Position numbers and translations under genes: made by a program
Part shown: positions 27,370 through 36,583 of the stretch, in pieces
Position numbering within the stretch: position 1 is the stretch's first letter
How the letters are laid out: each line of letters begins with the position of its first letter
Notes under the pieces: model-generated
Told to the model about the DNA's origin: nothing
What the model saw: only the letters and a program-made list of their open reading frames with translations
The model's database searches: none
Source: Psychromonas sp. L1A2
GTDB taxonomy: Bacteria > Pseudomonadota > Gammaproteobacteria > Enterobacterales > Psychromonadaceae
NCBI RefSeq assembly: GCF_009828855.1
Contig: NZ_WUAG01000001.1
Span: forward strand, 1,860,001 to 1,924,000
DNA length: 64,000 bases
Direction of reading: 5' to 3'

Positions 27370-29082
27370 TTAAACTTTAAGGATCAAGTTATTTGGAATA
27401 TTTTTTATAAAATATATAAAACAATCTGCCATTGAATGTTGAGTAATAACACCTTCATCTTCCATCATTGTTATTGCATCATAACCTTCTTTGCCTTTCA
27501 TGGTATAAGCCGAAGAGCTACCGCAATATACTGTTTCATCATCAATACTTTGCCAACCATTATTTTTCGTATAAATACTAAGTTCAACAATACGTTTACC
27601 AATAGGGTGGTCATCCTGATAATGAAACTTCAGGTTATGTGTATAAGGGTAGCTCCCTGAGCCACTTCCAATCACTCCATTATTTGTTGCGTTATTAATC
27701 GCGCCTTCTAAAGCCTGAGCAATATGTTTTCCTTTAAGGCGATAAACCCCAATGGGAACAACGAAGGGCAGTAACTTACCCGCAATATCTGCCACAGTAA
27801 TATTACCAGTGTTTAGTGACGTCCTCACACCTCCTGCATTATGTATTGCAAAGTCTATTTGATGGCCACTGTTATTCATCATATGTACAAATGATTCAGC
27901 AACTAAAGGTGCAATTTCACTGCCTCCTTTAACATCTGGTATACGAATGTGCCGCATATTTTCTGTGATAGTTGCAATGACTGTTTTTTGAAGTTGCCGT
28001 ACTTTTGGAATATATTTATCCAATAGTAAACTTTGTAATTGAGGATCTTTTTTACAAACAATTACATTGTCATGTTCGGCTAGATAAAGTCTAGCTTTCT
28101 GAAAGTCTTGATCATCGTGAGTCGTTAATAAGGTTTTATCAACACATAGTCGTCTGCCAATAAGAAGTTCATTTTTACCATTGAAAGTACTGACTGACCC
28201 ATCTGCATTAAAGTCAATGTCGCAATGGCCTAATGCTTGTGAATGACAACCAGCTTGAACAATATAGGTATCATTGATTCTTAGGCCATATTCAGACTCT
28301 TTTTTAATCCCTAAGTCTGTAAAGTCTCCTTGAAGAACATGTGTATGACCACCGACGATTAAGCTAATACCGTCTACTTTATTGGCTAAATCACAATCAC
28401 CTTCAAACCCTAGATGGCTAATTAATATTATTTTGTTAATACCTGTTTTTTGAATTGATTTAACGGTATTTATGGCGGTATTAAAAGCGTCCACAAAAGG
28501 AGTGTCTATATCTACGTTTGCAATATCTGCCATTTTATCGATTGAAAGTCCAAAGATGGCAACAGGTTCATTATCAACAATACGTGTCATCCAACGTGCA
28601 GTTTGTTCGTTTGACTGATAAGAAAATAAGTTTGAACGACCACTTAACTGATGTGATTTTGTGTTCAGTTCATTAGATAAATCCCAGTTACCCGCTAATA
28701 AAGGAAATTTTATTCGATCTAGAAAAGTGGCAACAGGTTCATTACCCATATCTAATTCATGATTACCAATGGTCATCAAATCAATGCCTAATGCATTGAG
28801 CATATCCGAATTAGCTTTACCCTTGAACAACGAAAAAAACAGCGTACCTTGAAAACAATCACCTGCATGTGCAAATATAAACTCACGATTATTTTGTATA
28901 GCAAAAGCCTTAAGTTGCTTAACTCTTGTTGCAATGCGTGAAAATCCACCATTACTAACATAGGGAGAGAAATTAATTCCATCAATATTAAGCTGTAATT
29001 GCAGGGGTTGGGGTTCAAAGTAAGAGTGTGTATCATTTATATGTGCCAATGTTATTTTCACTGGCTTATTATTTTTTATCAT
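27370..29082 (-). CDS. 5'-nucleotidase / metallophosphatase (UshA-type), apparently cytosolic
   Basis: A 570-residue two-domain enzyme. The N-terminal metallophosphatase domain has LAHINDTHSYFEP (about 12-24), GDCFQGTLFF (about 74-83), GNHELDMG (about 108-115), SHLGFEGD and GGHTHV (about 247-252), the full dimetal ligand set. The C-terminal 5'-nucleotidase domain has NAGGVRTSL (about 427-435), GVYRLKGKHI and SSSAYTMKGKEGYD with the purine-stacking aromatic. It hydrolyses nucleotides or related phosphoesters. UshA relatives are exported, but this protein starts MIKNNKPVKITLAHIN without a signal peptide, so it is probably intracellular or on a non-classical route. Confidence 0.88.
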   Translation of the reverse strand: MIKNNKPVKITLAHINDTHSYFEPQPLQLQLNIDGINFSPYVSNGGFSRIATRVKQLKAFAIQNNREFIFAHAGDCFQGTLFFSLFKGKANSDMLNALGIDLMTIGNHELDMGNEPVATFLDRIKFPLLAGNWDLSNELNTKSHQLSGRSNLFSYQSNEQTARWMTRIVDNEPVAIFGLSIDKMADIANVDIDTPFVDAFNTAINTVKSIQKTGINKIILISHLGFEGDCDLANKVDGISLIVGGHTHVLQGDFTDLGIKKESEYGLRINDTYIVQAGCHSQALGHCDIDFNADGSVSTFNGKNELLIGRRLCVDKTLLTTHDDQDFQKARLYLAEHDNVIVCKKDPQLQSLLLDKYIPKVRQLQKTVIATITENMRHIRIPDVKGGSEIAPLVAESFVHMMNNSGHQIDFAIHNAGGVRTSLNTGNITVADIAGKLLPFVVPIGVYRLKGKHIAQALEGAINNATNNGVIGSGSGSYPYTHNLKFHYQDDHPIGKRIVELSIYTKNNGWQSIDDETVYCGSSSAYTMKGKEGYDAITMMEDEGVITQHSMADCFIYFIKNIPNNLILKV

Positions 29083-29763
29083 AAACCTTCAATTTTATTC
29101 TTTCTTGAATTCAAGTGATAAGTGCAATCGTTTCTTTATTAATCATTTCAAAACAATTAACTTGGTTGTAGTGCTTTAAAAGTGGCTATATGCCTAATAA
29201 ATATATTCATTAAGTTAACATATAGTGACGGCCGATACAGGTCATTATTTATTAAAAGGATATTCCATCAATACGATGCAATACTGTATTGATACTAAAT
29301 AACCTTAATGCTGGTTAATGAAAGTGGAAATACATTTATAATAATAAGGTTATATTTTTCTCTATATGTCATTAGTTTTACGTAATGTGAGGCGAATTAT
29401 TGGGGTGGTAACTGGTTATTGAAAGGTGATTTATCGTAGAAATCCGTGGAAATAGCGGTGTTGTATCGCTTTGCTTATCAAGAACTAAGGTTAAATAATA
29501 TGAAAATAGTAATGAAATTTATCTATGTGATTTTAATAGACTAGTTTGAAGGGTTAACATTCTATACTCGTTACCTTTCAATGTGCTTGTTCAGTCATTA
29601 GCTTGGACTCGACATGAAGCGAAACATGAAGACAATCACGAGTCCTCATCGAAGATTGCAACGCAGAGTTAGTTTTCAAGCTAACTGAATGGTAATGGGT
29701 ATGAGTAGGCTTATAGAAATATTACCTGGTAAAATGTAACCTAACTTTTAGTCAATTTAAAAA
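29083..29763. other. intergenic region with a family C repeat
   Basis: About 680 bases without a gene. The part 29563-29707 has imperfect inverted ends ATACTCGTTACCTTTCAAT and CTGAATGGTAATGGGTATG, similar to the termini at 11083 and 11404. The rest is AT-rich and featureless. Confidence 0.45.
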
Positions 29764-29803
29764 TAAAAAAAGGGCGGTTGTTAATATTAACAACCGCCCT
29801 AAA
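29764..29803 (-). terminator. perfect hairpin terminator of the CMD-family gene
   Basis: AGGGCGGTTGTTAA is followed directly by its reverse complement TTAACAACCGCCCT around AT, a perfect palindrome. On the minus strand it ends in a run of Ts. It lies 41 bases beyond the stop codon. Confidence 0.9.
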
Positions 29804-29844
29804 ACAATATTTTTGCAGGACTCAATCAGCATCAATATTAATAA

Positions 29845-30393
29845 TTATTTTTTCCAAGCAAATGATTCAAACATTGGATCAACAGGTGTTTGAGCTACAT
29901 GGTTTACATAGTTACTGATCACTTTTTGAGACAAACCTAGAATAACTTCAAGTACTTGTTGTTGGCCGTAACCAGCTGCAAAGAATGCTTCCATTTCTTT
30001 TGCTGGAACATTACCACGCTCACGGACCATGCTTAATGTGAAGTCTTTTAATGCTTGTAGTTTAACTGTAGGTAAAGCCGTGTCGTTACGTAATGCTTCT
30101 GTGATAGCAGGGTCTACTTTCATTGAGTGTGCAATACCAGTATGTGCAGGAACACAATAGTGACATTCATGCTCCACATTGATTGTTTGCCATACAACGG
30201 TTAATTCTTCAGCATTAAAAGATGTGTTAGTAAAAAGCTCATGAAGTTGAGTATAGGCTTTTAAAATACTTGGAGATTCAGCCATTGTTCCAAAAAGGTT
30301 TGGTACAACACCCATTTGTTTTACTGCGCCTTCAAGAATCTGTTTACTACCTTCAGGAGCTGTTTCTACTGTATGGATTTTAAATTCGCTCAT
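29845..30393 (-). CDS. carboxymuconolactone decarboxylase (AhpD-like) family protein
   Basis: A 182-residue all-helical protein of the CMD/AhpD superfamily. The redox motif EHECHYCVPAHTG has C77-x-x-C80-x-x-x-H84, the arrangement used by AhpD-type peroxidases to relay electrons to hydroperoxides. ATG 30393 is preceded by a purine-rich GAGAGAG, which favours it over the in-frame start at 30417. Two TetR-type operators lie 72 and 95 bases upstream. A role in peroxide or electrophile defence together with the nearby GSTs and OYE is inferred from shared operators. Confidence 0.85.
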   Translation of the reverse strand: MSEFKIHTVETAPEGSKQILEGAVKQMGVVPNLFGTMAESPSILKAYTQLHELFTNTSFNAEELTVVWQTINVEHECHYCVPAHTGIAHSMKVDPAITEALRNDTALPTVKLQALKDFTLSMVRERGNVPAKEMEAFFAAGYGQQQVLEVILGLSQKVISNYVNHVAQTPVDPMFESFAWKK

Positions 30394-30464
30394 TATTACT
30401 CTCTCTAATTTAGCCATGAAATGAGAAGCTCTTTCTCATTAAGTGAATTTACTATAACTAATTA

Positions 30465-30478
30465 TGAACGATTGTTCA
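30465..30478. promoter_or_regulatory. putative TetR-type operator 1 before the CMD-family gene
   Basis: TGAACGATTGTTCA is the best palindrome of the set, with one central mismatch between arms. Confidence 0.65.
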
Positions 30479-30487
30479 AGTTATTTT

Positions 30488-30501
30488 GGAACATTCGTTC
30501 A
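30488..30501. promoter_or_regulatory. putative TetR-type operator 2 before the CMD-family gene
   Basis: GGAACATTCGTTCA starts 23 bases after operator 1, about two helical turns away on the same face. Confidence 0.6.
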
Positions 30502-30767
30502 ATTAACGTTGTTAATAGTTTTTAATATATAAGGTTGTATTTTTACACAAAATAAAATTAGGAAATGGGAAAAAATATTAAACAGCTAAATGCTTAGAAT
30601 CGATGAAAAAATTCGTTTAATTATTATTTTAAAGGTATTTAAATAGATACTTACAAACTTAGATATTAACAACTAAATAACTAGAGGGATCAGAAAGCTC
30701 GATTCATAGAAGAAACGAGCAATAAGCTAAATTAGGTAAGATTATTTTTTGAAAATAAAACAATAGA

Positions 30768-31358
30768 TTAATGGAAAGGTGAGCCTATGAAAATTTCATC
30801 AATAAATTTATTGATCGTCTCTTCATTATTGTTAACTCGGGCATAAGTACGTAAGCCAATGATTTGTACTTGTATATAACTGGCGAGTTCAGGTGCATCT
30901 TTTTCAGAATCTATCTCACCTTGTCCCATCGCTTCAGTTATGATTTCTGAAAATTTATTTTCTACGTTAGCCAGTAGTCTTTTTGCTTCATCTAATAATT
31001 CTTTATTATCAGCTTCTGTTAGTTCAGATATTGACTTAACGATCATGCACATACAACTTGGCTTACCATCCAAATTATCAATAACAAGTTTTCTGATAAA
31101 TAACTTAAGACCTGTCAGAGGACTCGCAGATTGCGCTAAGCATGTTTGTAATAATTCACCCGTTTGGTCTGCATAATAATTGATAGATTCTTTAAATAAA
31201 TTATCTTTACTACCAAAAGTAGCGTAAATACTGCCAGGTCGAAGATCGATTGCAGTCTGTAAATTACGCATAGAAGTACCATGATAGCCCTTACTCCAAT
31301 ATAAATTAGTGGCTTTATCTATGACTTCTTCACGATTGAATTTTGCAACTTTACTCAT
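30768..31358 (-). CDS. TetR/AcrR family repressor of a detoxification regulon
   Basis: A 196-residue one-component regulator. The N-terminal helix-turn-helix spans about residues 10-56 (GYHGTSMRNLQTAIDLRPGS then IYATFGSKDNLF). The ligand-binding domain carries closely spaced cysteines C102 and C104 in GKPSCMCMIVKS, the position where NemR-type sensors have their reactive Cys106. An operator-like site lies 24 bases before its start, implying autoregulation. The same 14-bp site stands before the CMD-family gene, the GST operon and the OYE gene. Sensing of quinones, aldehydes or hypochlorite by cysteine modification is inference. Confidence 0.88.
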   Translation of the reverse strand: MSKVAKFNREEVIDKATNLYWSKGYHGTSMRNLQTAIDLRPGSIYATFGSKDNLFKESINYYADQTGELLQTCLAQSASPLTGLKLFIRKLVIDNLDGKPSCMCMIVKSISELTEADNKELLDEAKRLLANVENKFSEIITEAMGQGEIDSEKDAPELASYIQVQIIGLRTYARVNNNEETINKFIDEIFIGSPFH

Positions 31359-31381
31359 CTGTTTATCTTAATAGTTTTAAT

Positions 31382-31395
31382 GGAACACTCGTTCA
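31382..31395. promoter_or_regulatory. putative TetR autoregulatory operator
   Basis: GGAACACTCGTTCA, the same arms as 30488-30501, located 24 bases before the tetR start codon. Confidence 0.6.
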
Positions 31396-31631
31396 TTATA
31401 CAGAAAGAACTTATAGATACTATGGTCTCTTCTATTTTGCATAGCATTTTTTGATTCTTATACAGGCAATATTGTTGACGACATCTTAATGATAGGTTGA
31501 ATAAACAAGCTTAGATAATTTCTGGGCAAAGTTTATTTTTATACCAAATATTATAATAAAAACTTTCATTGATGCTAACTAACATTAAGGAATGGTTTAG
31601 GATAGTAGACGTTGATGGAAGGTAAACACTG

Positions 31632-32018
31632 TTATTGTTTGTCTTCCTCTTTAATAATACGTCTATTGTCCCTTTTAGTAGTGAATGCACTTGGCATGAC
31701 TTCAACGCCTACTAATCTTCCTAGCTTAATGATCACTGGTATTGTAATAGGTGCAAAAGGTAATACAGCGAATACACCTAACCCTATGCCTTTTAATACA
31801 TCGACAAATTGTTCGTTAGCTATTTTCATTTCCTCTTTAGTCGCTTGACCTTGTGTATATTTTTTATATATCACTAACATCGCCTTTGTTTCTTGTTTCT
31901 CTTGCGCTAAGGCTAATTTTAGCTTGAGCATCGTTCTCTTTGCTCTTAACTTGGTTGATAGTCTTTTAATACGATAAACACGTATTGGTGCTCTATGAAA
32001 TTTTCGTAAGGTTTTCAT
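31632..32018 (-). CDS. small LETM1-like membrane-associated protein
   Basis: A 128-residue protein with a very basic N-terminus (about 13 Arg/Lys in the first 35), a helical middle and a hydrophobic segment KGIGLGVFAVLPFAPITIPV then IIKLGRLVGVEVMPSAF at about 75-112. This hydrophobic motif recalls the membrane anchor of LETM1-related proteins (LPFxPxTxPxIxKLxxxxGxxxLPSAF), but the protein is far shorter. It begins 10 bases after the DUF808 stop, so the two are surely co-transcribed. A shared membrane role is inferred. Confidence 0.6.
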   Translation of the reverse strand: MKTLRKFHRAPIRVYRIKRLSTKLRAKRTMLKLKLALAQEKQETKAMLVIYKKYTQGQATKEEMKIANEQFVDVLKGIGLGVFAVLPFAPITIPVIIKLGRLVGVEVMPSAFTTKRDNRRIIKEEDKQ

Positions 32019-32028
32019 TATTTACTCA

Positions 32029-32964
32029 TTATTTTTTCAACGACAAAAGTAAATTTGAAGCTAACTTTACTGATAAAAAACATAAGACACCTGCAGCAAT
32101 ACCAACTAATCCCGTTAATACTGTTGATGTAATGTACTCGAATGAAGCGCCTAATTTGAAGAAGGGTTGCTCTATATAATGTATGAAATCTGTTACTAAA
32201 GGAATATTGTGAACTATGATTCCTCCTCCCACTAAGAACATCGCAACAGTGCCAACAATGACCAGAAATTTCATCAATAGTGGTGCTGTCTTGATAAGAA
32301 ACTCACCAACTATGCTTTTAAATTTATTATTATTTTTTTGCGCTGAAGAGATTAAATATAACCCTAAATCGTCTAGCTTTACAATAACCGCAACTAGACC
32401 ATATACAAAGATGGTTAAGCCAATCGCAATAGTAGATAACACCAATATTTGAGTTAAAAAGCTAGCTTGCGAAATAGTGCCCAAAGCGATAACTACAATT
32501 TCAGCAGATAATATAAAATCAGTTCGAATGGCTCCTTTTATTTTACTTTGCTCTAAGGTAACTAAATCAATATCCTGATTTGCATTAGCTTCTTTACGCG
32601 CTTGTTTAACTTGTTGATTATCATGCTTCGAAAACAACGAATGAATTATTTTTTCAGCTCCTTCAAAGCATAAATATAATCCTCCAATGACAAGCAAAAA
32701 AGTAATAGCCGTTGGCAAAAAAGCACTTAATACTAATGCAATAGGGACAATAATCGCTTTATTTAAAAAAGATCCTTTAGCAACAGCCCAAACTACAGGT
32801 ATTTCTCGTTCTGCTCGCACGCCAGAGACTTGCTGTGCGTTCAATGCTAAATCATCACCCAATACACCTGCTGTTTTTTTAGCTGCAATTTTACTCATTA
32901 GTGCAACATCATCTAGTACAGCGACAATATCATCTAGTAATGCTAATAAGCTTAAACCTGCCAT
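32029..32964 (-). CDS. DUF808 / YedI family inner membrane protein
   Basis: A 311-residue membrane protein matching YedI along its length: the N-terminal LLALLDDIVAVLDDVALMSK, KKTAGVLGDDLALNAQQVSG, GGLYLCFEGAEKI and IRTDFILSAEIVVIALG blocks are the family signatures. About seven membrane segments. Function is unknown. AGGA nine bases before the ATG supports the start. The small LETM1-like gene follows in the same operon. Confidence 0.9.
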   Translation of the reverse strand: MAGLSLLALLDDIVAVLDDVALMSKIAAKKTAGVLGDDLALNAQQVSGVRAEREIPVVWAVAKGSFLNKAIIVPIALVLSAFLPTAITFLLVIGGLYLCFEGAEKIIHSLFSKHDNQQVKQARKEANANQDIDLVTLEQSKIKGAIRTDFILSAEIVVIALGTISQASFLTQILVLSTIAIGLTIFVYGLVAVIVKLDDLGLYLISSAQKNNNKFKSIVGEFLIKTAPLLMKFLVIVGTVAMFLVGGGIIVHNIPLVTDFIHYIEQPFFKLGASFEYITSTVLTGLVGIAAGVLCFLSVKLASNLLLSLKK

Positions 32965-33307
32965 ATTTGTTAATCCTAATTAAGAGGGAGCCTAAAATAG
33001 TTGGTTGAATGATGTCGACGTAAAAAATAGGAGGCATACAATAGATGCAGTCTACCGTTAATACCTCCAAACAAATAGGCTTATTAATGAATTAGTTAAT
33101 CCATAAGTCTTACTTCATAAAGGCATAATAAACTATTAATATACAATGACTTATATTTCCCCTATAAAATTGATATAAAATAGTTTTTTGAGTTGCTACC
33201 CACTTTAAGTATTTAAAATGCAGTTTAAATATAAAATAAATGACAAGTAATATATCCTGAACTTATTTAATTTTTTCTATTAATAAATATTTTATAAGGA
33301 CTTAACG
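32965..33307. other. divergent intergenic region
   Basis: 343 AT-rich bases between DUF808 (minus) and the PhoD-type gene (plus). It carries both promoters; no pho box or other motif is recognisable. Confidence 0.4.
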
Positions 33308-34987
33308 ATGAGTAAACTTGCTAATCCGGATAACTTTGAATCAATGCAATCTAAATTAGGCTCAGCTTCTTTCGTCGGCCATGTAACGACTACTGAAGTA
33401 AATATATGGGTTCGAGTTTATAGAGAGGGTGATTGGCGACTTTTTATATCTGATATTCCCCTCGATATAGATCCTTATAGTATTCAACCTTCTGATCCTA
33501 TATTTAGTAGCAACTCATCAGTACAGTACCAAGACAAATTCATTTCTTCTGACACCGGACAAACACATACGTTCAAGTTTGATAATTTACTAGCAGGTAA
33601 AAAATATTATTATTATTTAATGGCTGTTGGTGAACTCTACTTTTCAATAGAGCGAAAAATAGAGTTAGGTATACGTACTTCTTATGTATTTAAAACTGAT
33701 CTTGTTGATTTATCCCAATTTTCATTTGGCTTTTATAGCTGCCATGATCCCTTTGGACATCGATCTTTTTCGGAAGGTTTATGGCCACATTTTGATGAAC
33801 AATTAAGAGAACGAAATGCAAGCTTTGTGATCGGAGGCGGAGACCAAATTTATTGCGATACGCATGGCCGCTATAAACAATCTAGTCACCAACAAAATAA
33901 GCCTCAAATAGAAGATTTATGGGATTGGTTAGCTAAGCATAAAAAAACATTGGCATCTGCATTTAATATAGATACAGCGAGTAATGAATCGATCGATGAA
34001 GATGGCATAAAACAATATCTTAAACAGCTTTATCGCACCTATTACAGAATTTATTGGAATACACCTGCTATGTTAGAAACTTTTAGGAAATTTCCTCAAT
34101 ATATGATTTGGGACGATCATGAAATTATGGATGGTTGGGGGTCATTAACTAAATCAGAAAGAGCAAATAAGTTAGACCATATTTTCCAATGGGATAATCA
34201 TCAACTAAATGAAAAAATTTGCCAACTAGCTTTCAAAGCGGCAAGTGAGGTGTATTTAGAGTATCAACACAACCATAATCCTAGTACACCTACTGACCAA
34301 TGGGATTATAGTTTCATAAAAGGTGAAACAGGCTTTTATGTGCTGGATATGCGAGGCCATCATGATGTTGAAAATAATGATGGTGAACGTTTATTAGGTA
34401 AACAACAAATGGCTAGATTAATCGCTTGGTTAAAAAAACCAGAAACGATTGCTCTGAAAGCTGTTTTTGTCGTATCGCCAGTTCCTGTTGTACATTGGAA
34501 CGATAAAATAATGAATAGTATCGATTTATTATTGGCTGTAGGCGGTACAAAAGATGATGCACAAGATGAATGGGGGAACGATACCAACATTACTGAAAGG
34601 AATCTTTTACTAGGTTATTTAGGGACTTTTTCAGATAAACATAAAATACCGGTTACTTTTTTAAGTGGAGATGTGCATTGCGCAAGCGCTTTCAAAATAC
34701 ACCTTAAAGACAAACCTAATGCAAAATTAATGAATATTACATCAAGTGGTATTTCTAGAAAACCAGCGCCAAGTTATCTGGATAAATTAATTGAAGGGGA
34801 TGGTCCATTATATAAACATGATACTGCATTAGTAGAAACGGTATTTAGTTTAGCAGGTAAAAACAATTTCTTAATAATAAACGTTAATACAGAGATTAAT
34901 CCTTGTCGGATAAGCGTAACGATGAATTTTGGTGAACCAGTTGATGACTTCATTAAACAAAAAGTTTTTTTTATAAATGAACAATAA
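33308..34987 (+). CDS. PhoD-type alkaline phosphatase / phosphodiesterase
   Basis: A 559-residue metallophosphatase of the PhoD family. An N-terminal beta domain (about 15-125: SFVGHVTTTEVNIWVRVYRE, then GKKYYYYL) precedes the catalytic core. That core has SFGFYSCHDPFG, VIGGGDQIYCDTHGRY (about 174-190), MIWDDHEIMDGWG (about 272-284), GFYVLDMRGHH, and FLSGDVHCAS (about 452-461), the expected metal ligands. Family members release phosphate from diesters and use Fe and Ca. There is no signal peptide or Tat motif, which is unusual for PhoD. AAGGA eight bases before the ATG supports this start. Confidence 0.85.
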   Translation: MSKLANPDNFESMQSKLGSASFVGHVTTTEVNIWVRVYREGDWRLFISDIPLDIDPYSIQPSDPIFSSNSSVQYQDKFISSDTGQTHTFKFDNLLAGKKYYYYLMAVGELYFSIERKIELGIRTSYVFKTDLVDLSQFSFGFYSCHDPFGHRSFSEGLWPHFDEQLRERNASFVIGGGDQIYCDTHGRYKQSSHQQNKPQIEDLWDWLAKHKKTLASAFNIDTASNESIDEDGIKQYLKQLYRTYYRIYWNTPAMLETFRKFPQYMIWDDHEIMDGWGSLTKSERANKLDHIFQWDNHQLNEKICQLAFKAASEVYLEYQHNHNPSTPTDQWDYSFIKGETGFYVLDMRGHHDVENNDGERLLGKQQMARLIAWLKKPETIALKAVFVVSPVPVVHWNDKIMNSIDLLLAVGGTKDDAQDEWGNDTNITERNLLLGYLGTFSDKHKIPVTFLSGDVHCASAFKIHLKDKPNAKLMNITSSGISRKPAPSYLDKLIEGDGPLYKHDTALVETVFSLAGKNNFLIINVNTEINPCRISVTMNFGEPVDDFIKQKVFFINEQ

Positions 34988-35464
34988 GACTTTTTTATGA
35001 TGTCATAAAACAAATCAAGATAGATACATATAGTAAGTTGAATTGTAAGAAATGTTATAATTATAGTTGTCAATTACACGATAAATGTTTTTTTAGTCTT
35101 TAATAAAACAATGTCACAGTTTGTCTTATTTGAGTTAAATTTCATTTTATTTAAACGGTAGATAAAAAATTTAATTTTACGCGTAAATAAATGTAGATAC
35201 TTAATACTTTTATTAAATATACATTGAATATGTTGATTTTTTTAAATTTTTAAATTGTAAAAGTTCCTTTAATCTATGATATTAGCCCTAACAATAAATT
35301 GTTATTGTTAGGGCTTTACATTTTCTTAAATTAGATACTTCTACTACTCAATATAGACAAATACCATGATCAACAAATAGGTTAAATAAGGTAAGGGCTG
35401 CTAAATAGTTATATGTTAAATTATGTTTACGTTCACTTTTTTTCATAAAATATCAGATGCAATA
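34988..35464. other. intergenic region with a terminator
   Basis: About 475 bases, very AT-rich. Directly after the phosphatase gene is a short palindrome TTTTATGATGTCATAAAA. The strong hairpin at 35284-35315 is described separately. Nothing else is seen. Confidence 0.45.
35284..35320 (+). terminator. strong hairpin terminator
   Basis: AGCCCTAACAATAA pairs perfectly with TTATTGTTAGGGCT (14 bp) around ATTG, then TTTACATTTT. It is almost 300 bases past the phosphatase stop, so it may end a longer untranslated tail or an unseen small transcript. Confidence 0.75.
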
Positions 35465-35833
35465 ATGAGCAATAGATTAACAAAACGTAATATTAATTGG
35501 AGAAAGGTAGGTGAAGCACCAGATTACCGATTTTCTTTAGCCAATGAACGAACTTATTTGGCATGGATTAGAACCGCTCTTGCTTTATTAGCTGGAGCCG
35601 TTGCCTTAGACCAATTTACACCTGATTTAGGCAATTTATTGATAAGGCATTTTCTATCTGCTTTTTTATGTCTTTGTTCTGGTGTGTTGTCTATATTCGC
35701 TTATCGTCGGTGGGCATCCAATGAAGCCTCAATGAGGAATAAAGAAGAACTTAACTATACAAGTTTTATTCAAATAATGAGTGTTCTCATCTGTTTATTT
35801 AGCTTAATCGTTATTGTTGTTATTTTCTTATGA
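35465..35833 (+). CDS. yidH: DUF202 inner membrane protein YidH
   Basis: A 122-residue membrane protein with three hydrophobic segments. GEAPDYRFSLANERTYLAWI then RTALALLAGAVALDQ matches E. coli YidH almost word for word, and YRRWASNEASMRNKEELNYT matches its cytosolic loop. The ATG at 35465 agrees with the family start; the in-frame codon at 35423 adds an unlike extension. The stop overlaps the start of the yidG homologue (ATGA), so the pair is translationally coupled as in E. coli. Function unknown. Confidence 0.88.
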   Translation: MSNRLTKRNINWRKVGEAPDYRFSLANERTYLAWIRTALALLAGAVALDQFTPDLGNLLIRHFLSAFLCLCSGVLSIFAYRRWASNEASMRNKEELNYTSFIQIMSVLICLFSLIVIVVIFL

Positions 35834-36171
35834 AACCCATAAATAAAGATCCAGGTTTGCAGTCAGAACGTACGTTAATGTCTTGGTTTAGAACTTCTTT
35901 GTTAATATTGGCAATGAGCTTACTGTTTTTTAAAATAGGTAGAGAAACTGAAGAAACTGTTTTAATCACTATTGGAGCTGGGTTAATATTTGTTGTTATT
36001 GGCATCTCTTTTTGTAATAAAAATAGATTTAAACAATCTTTTCAGAATCAAATAACCGTTGGACACCTGGAAGTAATCGTAAAAAAACTATTGTCTATAG
36101 CTGTTTTTGTATCTGCTAATATTTATGGAATGTATATTATAAGTAAAATTATATCTAATAATAGCCTGTAA
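35830..36171 (+). CDS. yidG: DUF202 inner membrane protein YidG
   Basis: A 113-residue membrane protein with three hydrophobic segments. DPGLQSERTLMSWFRTSLLI is the signature shared with YidG (DPGLQPERTxLAWFRT). It begins inside the yidH stop codon. YidH and YidG are paralogues and probably form a complex; no activity is known. Confidence 0.85.
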   Translation: MKPINKDPGLQSERTLMSWFRTSLLILAMSLLFFKIGRETEETVLITIGAGLIFVVIGISFCNKNRFKQSFQNQITVGHLEVIVKKLLSIAVFVSANIYGMYIISKIISNNSL

Positions 36172-36583
36172 AAAGTCAAAAAATAAATATTCAACTGCTG
36201 AGATTTTATAAATAATAAAAGGTCGCTATTAAAGGTTCAGTATAAGATACTTTTTAAGTGAGACGTCCTAAATATAAACACTATATTATTCAAGTTATAA
36301 ACCAAGCAATATAAATTTCATCCACCGTTTTTGTACATATCACAAGACCTTAATTGTATTGTATATTTTCCTTTCATTTATTTATCTTCATCTATATTAC
36401 TATTTTTCGCTACTGAGAATAAGTAGAAATACAAACACTCCCTTATAAGTACCTGTTTGATATTAAAAATATCTTAGTTCATGTATATTGATAAATATGT
36501 TACTTTAATACTATTATTGTATGGCAGCTGTATAGGAATGGATCCATCTTAGAGTTTATTCAATTATCGCAAAAGGATTGGCT
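36172..36583. other. intergenic region without recognisable features
   Basis: About 410 AT-rich bases before the GGDEF-EAL gene. No terminator or operator could be identified with confidence. Confidence 0.4.
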
